Shown here piece after piece: positions 41,340-49,002 of a stretch of 64,000 nt of DNA. How positions within the stretch are numbered: position 1 is the first letter of the stretch; each line of letters begins with the position of its first letter. A program made the translations under genes and the position numbers. The notes beneath the pieces are model-generated. The model was not told where the DNA came from. It searched no databases and saw only the letters and a program-made list of their open reading frames with translations. The DNA comes from Candidatus Limnocylindrales bacterium. Lineage in GTDB: Bacteria; Moduliflexota; Moduliflexia; Moduliflexales; JAUQPW01. The DNA lies in assembly GCA_035559535.1 (NCBI GenBank), contig DATMBG010000015.1:1-64000 (forward strand), given 5' to 3'.

Positions 41340-43667
41340 TCAGGGTTTTTCCTTGATCCGTTGTTCTCCCACCGCATCCTGCCGACTCCCACTTAGTTTG
41401 AACTTCTCCACCAACTTCTGGAGGCTTCCAGATAGATTGGCTAAATTTTGACTGATCGAGGCTGTTTGATTGATCGATACCGATGTTTGCTTCGACCCTT
41501 CCGCTATTTCTTTCAATGCAATCACTACCTGATCGCTGGCCGTCTTCTGCTGCTGTGTGGATAATGAAATCTGCTTGGCCGCATCCGTAGTTGATTGGGC
41601 TCCGGCCAGTATATCCTCCAGTAACTTAGCCGTCTGAAACGATGTTTCCATCCCTTCTTGGATCTCCTTAGAACTCTTCTCTGATGCGATTACCAATCGA
41701 TTAATAGCCTCTTGAATTTCATTAATCCTGCCCTCAATCTCCTCTGTAGATTCCATCACACTGTCTGCCAAGCGCCTTATCTCGGCAGCTACCACCCCAA
41801 ATCTTTTTCCAAACTCTCCAGCACTGGCCGCCTCGATGGCCGCATTAAAGGCTATCAATTTGGTCTGATCCGCAATGTTGTTAATGATCTCCATTACCCG
41901 GGTAATCTCCTTAGATCTTTTTCCTAAAGCCACAATCTCGGTTATACTCCTTTGACTATCCTGATTGATTTCTTCCATCTTCTTTACCACTGACGCGACA
42001 GCCTCTGCCCCCTTCTCTGCAGCTCGTAAGGCTCGTGTTGAGGCTTCCAAAACCGATTGAGAGTGGTCTGCTATGTATTTAGAAGAGGCCGACAGCTCTT
42101 CCATGGTTGAAGTAATCTCGGAAACCGAACTAGATTGCTGGGATACAATACTGGCTTGTTGGGTTACCGCCTCCAAAATCTCCCGGCTCGCTACATTGAC
42201 CTCCCGGGTGGTATTGACAACCAGGGTTATAATCTCGTGAAGTTTATCCATAAAAGCATTGAACCACCTGGCCAACTCTCCTATCTCTCCGGTTCGATTG
42301 ACGTCCAGTCGCCGGGTCAGGTCTCCCTCTCCTTCGGCAATGTCCTGTAAAACCGCAGAGGTCTCCCGTAAGGATCTTAGCTCGTTAATCATGTTTTGAA
42401 AAGCAATACCTAAAACATCTTTCTCCGATTTGGGATGAACTGTCTGGGTAAGGTTACCCCTGGCCAGGTTATTGGCCACTGTTGCCAGTTCTTTAAGGTA
42501 AAGGGTCATTTGGGCAAAAGCGTTACCCAGAATATCTTGCCTGGATTTGGGTTCTACCTGAAGGCTAAGATCTCCCTGGGAGATTCGATTGGCTACGGCA
42601 GCCATGTTTCGGATATGGTCCATGAGAGCTTGCATGGAGACGGCCAGGATGGAGATCTCATCTTCCCTTTGGGTATTGATATCCTGGATCGTACTTCCCA
42701 CAAAGGCCTGAACTTCCCGGGTCATAGCAACTATAGGTCTGGATATGGAACGGGCTCCAAAAAACACCAAGAGGATAGTAAATACAAGGAAGATCAGGGT
42801 CAAAACCAGGGCTTCAGTTTTGAGTTTATCGACGTCTATCAGAGCTTCCTTGAGGGGAATTGCAACGAGGACCGACCAGTTATTAACTCCGACCTGCGTG
42901 TATCCGGCTATTTGGGTCTGTCCTTGATAGGTATATCGTAAGACCCCGGCCTTCTTCTCCATAATAGCCTTCCAAAGTGCGATTAGAGAAGAAGTGCCTG
43001 TTTCCAGCTCTGTGATTTTCTTCTGCATGACGAAGGTAGGATCAGGATGGGCTAAAATAAGCCCATTCGGGTCTAGCACCATGGCAAGACCACTTTGCTC
43101 GAGATGCAAGTTTACGACAGGACCAAAGAGGGTTTCTAATTTCAGGGTTCCACAGAGAAGTCCAAAAAACTCCGACTTTTCTGAACCCAGATCAAAAAAG
43201 ATAGGAACGGCAATTACAATAGCCTGATAACCAAAAAAAACCGTTTGAGGTTCCGAAACGAAGGCCTTTTGTTCCTTTCTTACATAGGAAACATAATCGG
43301 TTTTAGACAAATCTGCCCCCCTTAGCTTATAATCAAAAGGACTCAGGTTTGTCAGTATTCCCTCCTTGTCGACTATAAAAATATGCCCAAACTCGGTGAG
43401 TACTTTGTGTTGCTCGGCTAGAGCATCATCCACATTGGTGACTGTCTGAATCATTTTAGAAAGACCCCGCAAAATATGAGTATTCGTTTCGATGGATTTA
43501 AAGATCTGTTGACTTACCTGATTTGCGAGATTTAAGGTTTCTTTTTCAACTCTGTGCCCCACCGCTTCTGAAGCTGTATGGTAAATAAAAAAACTTAGAA
43601 GGCTTAAAGAAATGGCTACAATAAGCGCTACAATAAAAATTAACCTGCTCTGAATGGATTTGAACAT
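41340..43667 (-). CDS. Methyl-accepting chemotaxis protein with Cache sensor and HAMP domains
   Basis: A 775-residue transmembrane chemoreceptor. A first membrane helix (residues 8-30) and a second (about 280-305) flank a roughly 250-residue periplasmic Cache-type domain (GANLSKTDYVSYVRKEQ-like block, then VLDPNGLILAHPDPTFV). Successive HAMP-like segments follow (RDILGNAF, KDVLGIAF and TGEIGELARWFN mark their ends). The signalling domain has the hairpin-tip region AFNAAIEAASAGEFGKRFGV. No C-terminal CheR-binding pentapeptide is seen. It may be co-transcribed with the solute-binding protein gene upstream and is the probable receptor of the nearby che operon. Confidence 0.93.
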   Translation of the reverse strand: MFKSIQSRLIFIVALIVAISLSLLSFFIYHTASEAVGHRVEKETLNLANQVSQQIFKSIETNTHILRGLSKMIQTVTNVDDALAEQHKVLTEFGHIFIVDKEGILTNLSPFDYKLRGADLSKTDYVSYVRKEQKAFVSEPQTVFFGYQAIVIAVPIFFDLGSEKSEFFGLLCGTLKLETLFGPVVNLHLEQSGLAMVLDPNGLILAHPDPTFVMQKKITELETGTSSLIALWKAIMEKKAGVLRYTYQGQTQIAGYTQVGVNNWSVLVAIPLKEALIDVDKLKTEALVLTLIFLVFTILLVFFGARSISRPIVAMTREVQAFVGSTIQDINTQREDEISILAVSMQALMDHIRNMAAVANRISQGDLSLQVEPKSRQDILGNAFAQMTLYLKELATVANNLARGNLTQTVHPKSEKDVLGIAFQNMINELRSLRETSAVLQDIAEGEGDLTRRLDVNRTGEIGELARWFNAFMDKLHEIITLVVNTTREVNVASREILEAVTQQASIVSQQSSSVSEITSTMEELSASSKYIADHSQSVLEASTRALRAAEKGAEAVASVVKKMEEINQDSQRSITEIVALGKRSKEITRVMEIINNIADQTKLIAFNAAIEAASAGEFGKRFGVVAAEIRRLADSVMESTEEIEGRINEIQEAINRLVIASEKSSKEIQEGMETSFQTAKLLEDILAGAQSTTDAAKQISLSTQQQKTASDQVVIALKEIAEGSKQTSVSINQTASISQNLANLSGSLQKLVEKFKLSGSRQDAVGEQRIKEKP

Positions 43668-43807
43668 AATTTCTTCCTAATTAAGTTTTCAGCTTTGAAT
43701 TGACTCAAAGCCGATACCTGCCTGAAAAGGGAGTTCATTTTATCTCCAAGGGCATGATACGATCCATCATAAACTAACAAGAAAATAGCCTTTAAGATTT
43801 AATCAGG

Positions 43808-44566
43808 TTATTTAAACCATTGAGCATAAATGCGATCGTAGGTTCCGTCTGCTTTTATTTCCGAGAGGGCCTGGTTAAATTTCTTTAAAAATTCAGCCTT
43901 TGTTCCCTTTAACACGGCTAAACCCTGAAGCGTTTGGCCAAATTCTTCTCCTACATTTTTAAGTTTACCTGGAAAATTCTTCTTAATAAGGTACAGGCCC
44001 ACCTGTTTGTCGACTACACAGGCAGCAGCTCTCCCACGGAGAACACTCTCTATAGCCTTCAGAGGGTCTTGAGTTAGATAAACCTGAATACCTGGGTAAT
44101 TCTGACGAACATAGTTTATTTCAAAACTGTCCCTTTGACCGGCGATGATCTTTCCCTCTAAATCTTTTAAACTTTGAATACTCTTATCTTCTGTTTTTAC
44201 AAATAAGGCTGAAACAAAGCTTCCATAACTTTCTGAAAAATCATAACTTTTCTTTCGATCTTCCTGGATTTCAGCGGATTGTATCGCATCTGCTTTCCCC
44301 ACCTTAACGGATATCAATACATTAGCCCATGCATCGGGCTTAAATTCAACCTTTAACCCCATCCTCTCAATAACGGCTTTAACTAAATCCACATCAAATC
44401 CCATAGATTTTCCATTTTCTGCCCATTCATAAGGGGGATAGGAATCATCATGGGCTATGATGACCACACCCGGTTTTAAAAGATCTAACTCAGCCCCATA
44501 AACCCGGTTCAAGAGAGTGAAAAATGCGATCATAAAAGTAAAACTTATCAAAAAGATTTTTTTCAT
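43808..44566 (-). CDS. Solute-binding protein, family 3 (amino-acid type)
   Basis: A 252-residue periplasmic binding protein with a signal peptide (MKKIFLISFTFMIAFFTLL) cleaved after YGA. The family 3 pattern is clear: YPPYEWAENGKSMGFDVDLV, GKADAIQSAEIQEDRKKSYDFSE, GKIIAGQRDSFEI and the final YDRIYAQWFK. These proteins bind amino acids or similar solutes for ABC uptake, but no permease or ATPase gene is nearby. GAGGAGA precedes the ATG. The chemoreceptor gene follows 140 bases downstream on the same strand, so it may act as a sensory ligand carrier. Confidence 0.92.
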   Translation of the reverse strand: MKKIFLISFTFMIAFFTLLNRVYGAELDLLKPGVVIIAHDDSYPPYEWAENGKSMGFDVDLVKAVIERMGLKVEFKPDAWANVLISVKVGKADAIQSAEIQEDRKKSYDFSESYGSFVSALFVKTEDKSIQSLKDLEGKIIAGQRDSFEINYVRQNYPGIQVYLTQDPLKAIESVLRGRAAACVVDKQVGLYLIKKNFPGKLKNVGEEFGQTLQGLAVLKGTKAEFLKKFNQALSEIKADGTYDRIYAQWFK

Positions 44567-44592
44567 GAATTTCTCCTCTCAGTCTGGCATAC

Positions 44593-44621
44593 AACTTCAT
44601 CAACCTAAACTAAATGAAGTT
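44593..44621. promoter_or_regulatory. Inverted repeat upstream of the solute-binding protein gene
   Basis: AACTTCAT and ATGAAGTT are perfect 8-bp inverted repeats with a 13-base spacer, 27 bases before the start codon. They could bind a dimeric regulator or form a leader hairpin. Confidence 0.35.
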
Positions 44622-44709
44622 ATATTGGAAAAATCGATATGAGGGGTTAATGGCCTACTCTAAATTTCACATTCCCTAACTTCTGGCAAGAATAGAGGAA
44701 TGGTTCCTT

Positions 44710-44919
44710 TTATATCCCGTCCTGAATCCGGTTCAGAAAGGAGGTGACGCGAGATTCTGAAGTAGGAAGCGAAGCCAGGAGTTGGTTATAGGCCCCGCAG
44801 AATTTGACTTTGGGGCTTACCTTGTAACCCCAGGGATCAATCGGGATTGACTTGCTTTCACAACCTTCCCAGAGCCTAACTCTCTCAAAATTCCCGTGGC
44901 AACATTTAGGATACCTCAT
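44710..44919 (-). CDS. Small Cys-containing protein, hypothetical
   Basis: A 69-codon frame starting MRYPKCCHGNFERVRLWEGC. A good GAGGAGG lies 10 bases before the ATG, which is the main support. Four cysteines (a CC pair, then two single Cys) and one His might bind a metal, but the spacing is not that of a known zinc finger. No signal peptide is present and no family is recognised. It lies in an 825-base gap between the solute-binding protein gene and the chemosensory operon. Confidence 0.4.
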   Translation of the reverse strand: MRYPKCCHGNFERVRLWEGCESKSIPIDPWGYKVSPKVKFCGAYNQLLASLPTSESRVTSFLNRIQDGI

Positions 44920-45392
44920 TATAATCTTTCCTCCTCGAAGTCGCTACTCCAGAGATGATCTTGAAAAGCTTTCCGGAATCCTCTAGCTATCAGCAAGCTG
45001 GTTTAAGGGAGAACGATGAAACCATAGGAGGCTCTATGGAAAGTAGAGTTACTTAAGTTTATCTCCCTTAGATTCTAGATCACATTAGACTATATAAGGA
45101 CTGGAGTATTTTATCTCTCCTCTGGAGGAGATGTCAATAAAAATAAAAATGTAAGGGAAGAAGTACCGATATCAAAGTTAACATGAAAATATCTTTATCT
45201 TTGCTCCCAGACTATACCTGGAGATCGTCTTATTTTTGTTTCACCCTCTAAAGCCCAAATCCTTTCCAGGTTAAAGGGATACCATAACGTTCTTTTAGAT
45301 TTCCTTGACAACAAGAAAATTTTTTGATGGAATAAACCATTAACTGGAAACAAACCTGTTCTTTAAAGGCAAGAACCTAAAGGAAGGGAACC
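44920..45392. other. Upstream region of the chemosensory operon
   Basis: About 470 AT-rich bases without a gene. A 7-bp hairpin TCTCCTC/GAGGAGA lies near 45114-45129, and a promoter-like pair is at 45305-45333. Confidence 0.35.
45305..45333 (+). promoter_or_regulatory. Possible promoter of the chemosensory operon
   Basis: TTGACA at 45305-45310 is perfect; the hexamer TGGAAT at 45328-45333, 17 bases later, is a weaker -10. The first operon gene starts 60 bases downstream. Confidence 0.4.
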
Positions 45393-45914
45393 GTGTCTCC
45401 AGAAATTGATAAGAATAAGAGTGATTTTATCCTGGCTGAAGTAAAAAAACTAAAGAGTCAAGAAAAAATCCTCGATCCAGAGGAAGAAAAAGTTAAACTG
45501 GTCATTTTTACTTTAGCGGGAGATTATTATGCTTTTCAAGGTGAGGAAGTTAAAGAGATCTTACCGGTTGGAAAAATTACCTATGTTCCAGGCTCACCAG
45601 AAGTAATCCTTGGAATCCTTAATGTTCGTGGAGATATTGAGTCTGTGCTTGATATTCACAAATTGATGGAACTTCCAAGTTCAAAGATCACTCCAGCCAG
45701 TCGGATCATTATCGCTGCAAAGGGGGATATCCGCTCTGGAATTCAAGTTGATTCTGTTGAAGATGTTGTGGATATTCCTAAAAGCTCTATTCAACCTCCC
45801 CTTGCAACCCTCCACCACTCTATTCGAGAATTTGCCATAGGACAAACAATCTATCGGGATAGAACGACTGTTTTCTTGAGTGTTGGAAAAATATTTGAGA
45901 AATTAACCTCATGA
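45393..45914 (+). CDS. CheW-like adaptor protein 1
   Basis: A 173-residue CheW-domain protein that links chemoreceptors to the kinase. It starts at a GTG preceded by AAGGAAGGG. After a charged N-terminal extension of about 35 residues, the CheW fold is visible: LVIFTLAGDYYAFQGEEVKEI, then VILGILNVRGDIESVLDI, then DVVDIPKSSIQPPLAT. The stop overlaps the start of the next CheW gene (ATGA). It is the first gene of the operon CheW, CheW, CheB, CheR-TPR, CheA-REC. Confidence 0.92.
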   Translation: MSPEIDKNKSDFILAEVKKLKSQEKILDPEEEKVKLVIFTLAGDYYAFQGEEVKEILPVGKITYVPGSPEVILGILNVRGDIESVLDIHKLMELPSSKITPASRIIIAAKGDIRSGIQVDSVEDVVDIPKSSIQPPLATLHHSIREFAIGQTIYRDRTTVFLSVGKIFEKLTS

Positions 45915-46357
45915 TCGATTTCTCGGAACAGGGAAACAAGAATTTTAAAGAAATCCAGCTTTTAATTTTTGACATCATAGGAATAAAGTTTGGTGTGGAT
46001 ATCGAACAGGTTTCGGAGATTTATGAACTTATCGATTTAGGACAGATGAAAGGAGCAAAGTATGGAGCTTCCTGGTTTCATGAGAAAATCCCTTTTCGAC
46101 AAGGTCCTGTGGTCTACAAGTCCCCCCGGCTTCTTATCTTAAGAGATCAGGAGACCACGCTCGGTATCATTATAGATCAGCCAGAAGATATTCTTTCCAT
46201 TACCCTGGACGATATTCATCCCCTTCCTTCTTTACTTGAAGCTCTTAATAGGCCGGCAGCTATTTGGGGGATAGCTTTAAAAGATGAGAAGATGATTCTA
46301 CTCGTTGATTTTTATAAGCTGTTTGTCAACAAAGAGGATAAAGAGTATGAAAATTAA
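45911..46357 (+). CDS. CheW-like adaptor protein 2
   Basis: A 148-residue divergent CheW-domain protein (LLIFDIIGIKFGVDIEQVSEIYEL, then VVYKSPRLLILRDQETTLG, then PEDILSITLDDIHPLPSL). It overlaps the previous gene by 4 bases and cheB by 11. The receptor- and kinase-binding glycine region seen in typical CheW is weaker here. Wsp systems also contain two unlike CheW proteins, WspB and WspD. Confidence 0.85.
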   Translation: MIDFSEQGNKNFKEIQLLIFDIIGIKFGVDIEQVSEIYELIDLGQMKGAKYGASWFHEKIPFRQGPVVYKSPRLLILRDQETTLGIIIDQPEDILSITLDDIHPLPSLLEALNRPAAIWGIALKDEKMILLVDFYKLFVNKEDKEYEN

Positions 46358-47420
46358 GACTCAACACGATCCTCAAATCAAAGTGTTAGTAGCCGATAAT
46401 AACTCCCTGGTCAGGAAACTCCTTATAGATATTTTGTCTACAGACGATAAGATCAAAGTTATTGGTGAGGCTATAAATGGTCAGGATGCTTTGAAGAAGG
46501 TTCAAAAGCTTCAACCCGATGTGGTCATCATGGACATCGAAATGCCGGAAATGAATGGTCTGGAAGCTACAGAACGTATTATGGCATCTAAAGCCGTTCC
46601 GATACTGATTGTTACAACCCGAGGGAATGTTCGTATGGCTTATGCTGCTATCTCCAAAGGGGCTTTAGATCTTCTGGAGAAGTCGGATATTCGATTAGAA
46701 AATGCTGGAGAACTTATCCAGAGAGTTAAGCTTCTATCTAAAGTCAAAGTTATTACCCATCCAGCCGGAAAATATACCGAAAGGAAAATGACCGGAAGAT
46801 TAATGATTGAAGACAGAAAATCAGGATCAGACTCCAGAAAGCAAGTGATCGCCATCGCTGCTTCAACAGGAGGACCTAAAGCCCTGGCCGTCCTTTTATC
46901 TGAATTGCCAGAAGATTTTCCCTGCCCCATTGTTATCGCCCAACACATGGGGGACGGTTTTATTCCGGGTCTGGCCGGATGGTTAAACAGCATTTCAAAA
47001 CTGACCGTTAAAGAAGGTATAGACCGTGAAATAATCACGTCAGGAACTGTCTATCTTTCCCCTTCAGAACGACATATGAAAATCAGCCAGAGTGGGAGAA
47101 TTATTTTAATAGAAAGGCAGCCCGGAGATATTTATCATCCCTCCTGCGACCTGCTTTTAGCCTCCGTAGCCAGTACTTATGGTACAGACAGTATTGGTGT
47201 TATACTAACTGGTATGGGAGATGATGGGGTATTGGGAATGAAAAAAATCAAAGGGGTCGGCGGAATTACCCTGGCTCAGGATGAGAAATCTTCACTCATT
47301 TTTGGAATGCCTAAAATGGCCATTGAGAGTGGTTGTGTTGATAAAGTACTCCCTCTCCATGAAATAGCAACAGAACTTGTACGTCTCACTTTAGGAGTGG
47401 GAGTGGAACGTAAAGCGTAA
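46347..47420 (+). CDS. cheB: Chemotaxis response regulator/protein-glutamate methylesterase CheB
   Basis: CheB demethylates receptors and is activated by phosphorylation. The start at 46347 gives 357 residues beginning MKIKTQHDPQIKVLVADNNS. The receiver domain has its Asp in VVIMDIEMPEMNGLEA; the methylesterase domain has the catalytic Ser in AIAASTGGPKAL, His in IAQHMGDGF and Asp in VILTGMGDDGVLGM. The domain order and linker are standard. It equals WspF in a Wsp-type arrangement and would tune the output by adaptation. Confidence 0.96.
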   Translation: MKIKTQHDPQIKVLVADNNSLVRKLLIDILSTDDKIKVIGEAINGQDALKKVQKLQPDVVIMDIEMPEMNGLEATERIMASKAVPILIVTTRGNVRMAYAAISKGALDLLEKSDIRLENAGELIQRVKLLSKVKVITHPAGKYTERKMTGRLMIEDRKSGSDSRKQVIAIAASTGGPKALAVLLSELPEDFPCPIVIAQHMGDGFIPGLAGWLNSISKLTVKEGIDREIITSGTVYLSPSERHMKISQSGRIILIERQPGDIYHPSCDLLLASVASTYGTDSIGVILTGMGDDGVLGMKKIKGVGGITLAQDEKSSLIFGMPKMAIESGCVDKVLPLHEIATELVRLTLGVGVERKA

Positions 47421-47427
47421 AATCTAC

Positions 47428-49002
47428 ATGGATCTAACCTGCTTTAAAACCCTCATTAAAGAACACTGCGGCCTTCTCCTTGAAAATGAAAAGTTGGGGA
47501 CCCTGGAATTAGCCATACACACCAGAATGTCACAGATGGGATTGAAATCCTCAACTGACTACTTCAACTGCCTCCTTCAAAACAAAGACGAATTTCTTCA
47601 ACTGGTAAATCTCTTGATGATCAATGAAACTTATTTTTTCCGGGAACCTATCCACCTTAAAATACTTTCCGAACAGTTAATTCCTGAACTTCTTGAAAAG
47701 AAAAAATCCAGAACGAAAATAAGGATTTTAAGCGCCGGATGTTCAACGGGAGAAGAACCCTATTCCATTGCGATAACTCTTATGGAAAAGTATGGAGAAT
47801 TAACCCGGGATCTCTTTTCTATAATAGCCTTAGATATCGACCGGGAGGCTGTTTGTATCGCAAAGGAAGGGGTTTATAGCCTGAGCTCCTTTCGAAATTT
47901 TAATAATTTTAATGAAGAGTTAAAGAAAAAGTATTTTAGAAAGATCGGGGACCACCGATATCAGATCCTGGAATCTGTCAAAGAAAAGGTCCATTTCCAG
48001 GCTACCAATCTTTTAAGCGATTTCTATTTACATGGAATAGTGGAAATGGATATTATTTTCTATCGAAATGTGGCCATTTATTTTGAGTCCATAGCCCAAA
48101 AGAAGATATTTCAAAAGTTGGCTGAGATCTTAACAGAGGGAGGTTACCTTTTCACCAGCTCAACAGAAACTTTCCTTCACAATATAGGAATTCTTTCTTT
48201 AATTGAAATAAACGGGGCATTTTTATATCAGAAAAAAATTATTCTCCAGGTTGATGAAAGAAGAAAATCCCCTCCGACTATTCCCGAAATCTCGATGCCC
48301 TCATCCCTAAAGTCCCCCCTTGATCCTCTAAAAGGTATTCCGAAACCGGAAAAACCAGATAACGCTTCCACCCTTTCCCAAAAATCTACTCAGAAATCCG
48401 TCCCCTTTGAAAAAAGAAAAAACTCCCATGTGCTTTTTGATACGGCCTTATTCCTGGCTAAAAACAAACAATACCAGGAAGCTTTAGATACCATCAATAA
48501 GTTTCTGGAAGAGCAGACCTCTCGGCTAGAGGCAAAGGCGGAACAAACCCTGATGCCCCGGGATACAACCCTTGCCAAGGCAAACACTTTAAAAGCCAGT
48601 ATTTTAATCAATCTTCAGCAAATGGACGAGGCCACAGTAACCTGCCTGAAAACCCTTGAAATAGATCCCTGGTACCTGGAAAGCTATCTCCTCCTAGGAA
48701 TTATAGCTAAAATTCAGAGTAACGATGAAGAGGCTAAAAAAAGGTTCAAGGAGGCTTTGTATATTCAACCTACCTGCTGGCTGGCCCATTTTTATCTCGC
48801 AGAGATTTATCATTCCCAGGGTAAATTGGATCAGGCTTATAAGGAGTACGGAATTGTAATAAAACTATTACAAAAAGGGAACCTCTTAGAACATGGTCTT
48901 ACTTTTTTCCCTCTTTCGTTTTCGGCAAAACAAATCGTACATCTTTGTCATCATAACCGAAATAAATTGCAGGAACGTCTGGAGGAAAACCATGCCCATT
49001 GA
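47428..49002 (+). CDS. CheR-type methyltransferase with C-terminal TPR repeats
   Basis: A 524-residue MCP methyltransferase. The CheR N-terminal helical domain is followed by the SAM site ILSAGCSTGEEPYSIAITL, the INETYFFRE block and the IIFYRNVAIYF block, where most CheR proteins have CRN instead of YRN. A Pro/Ser/Lys-rich linker (residues 275-335) leads to TPR-like repeats (FDTALFLAKNKQYQEALD, MDEATVTCLKTLEIDPWY, EEAKKRFKEALYIQPTCW). CheR-TPR fusions are typical of WspC and other non-motility chemosensory systems. The gene starts 8 bases after cheB. Confidence 0.93.
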   Translation: MDLTCFKTLIKEHCGLLLENEKLGTLELAIHTRMSQMGLKSSTDYFNCLLQNKDEFLQLVNLLMINETYFFREPIHLKILSEQLIPELLEKKKSRTKIRILSAGCSTGEEPYSIAITLMEKYGELTRDLFSIIALDIDREAVCIAKEGVYSLSSFRNFNNFNEELKKKYFRKIGDHRYQILESVKEKVHFQATNLLSDFYLHGIVEMDIIFYRNVAIYFESIAQKKIFQKLAEILTEGGYLFTSSTETFLHNIGILSLIEINGAFLYQKKIILQVDERRKSPPTIPEISMPSSLKSPLDPLKGIPKPEKPDNASTLSQKSTQKSVPFEKRKNSHVLFDTALFLAKNKQYQEALDTINKFLEEQTSRLEAKAEQTLMPRDTTLAKANTLKASILINLQQMDEATVTCLKTLEIDPWYLESYLLLGIIAKIQSNDEEAKKRFKEALYIQPTCWLAHFYLAEIYHSQGKLDQAYKEYGIVIKLLQKGNLLEHGLTFFPLSFSAKQIVHLCHHNRNKLQERLEENHAH

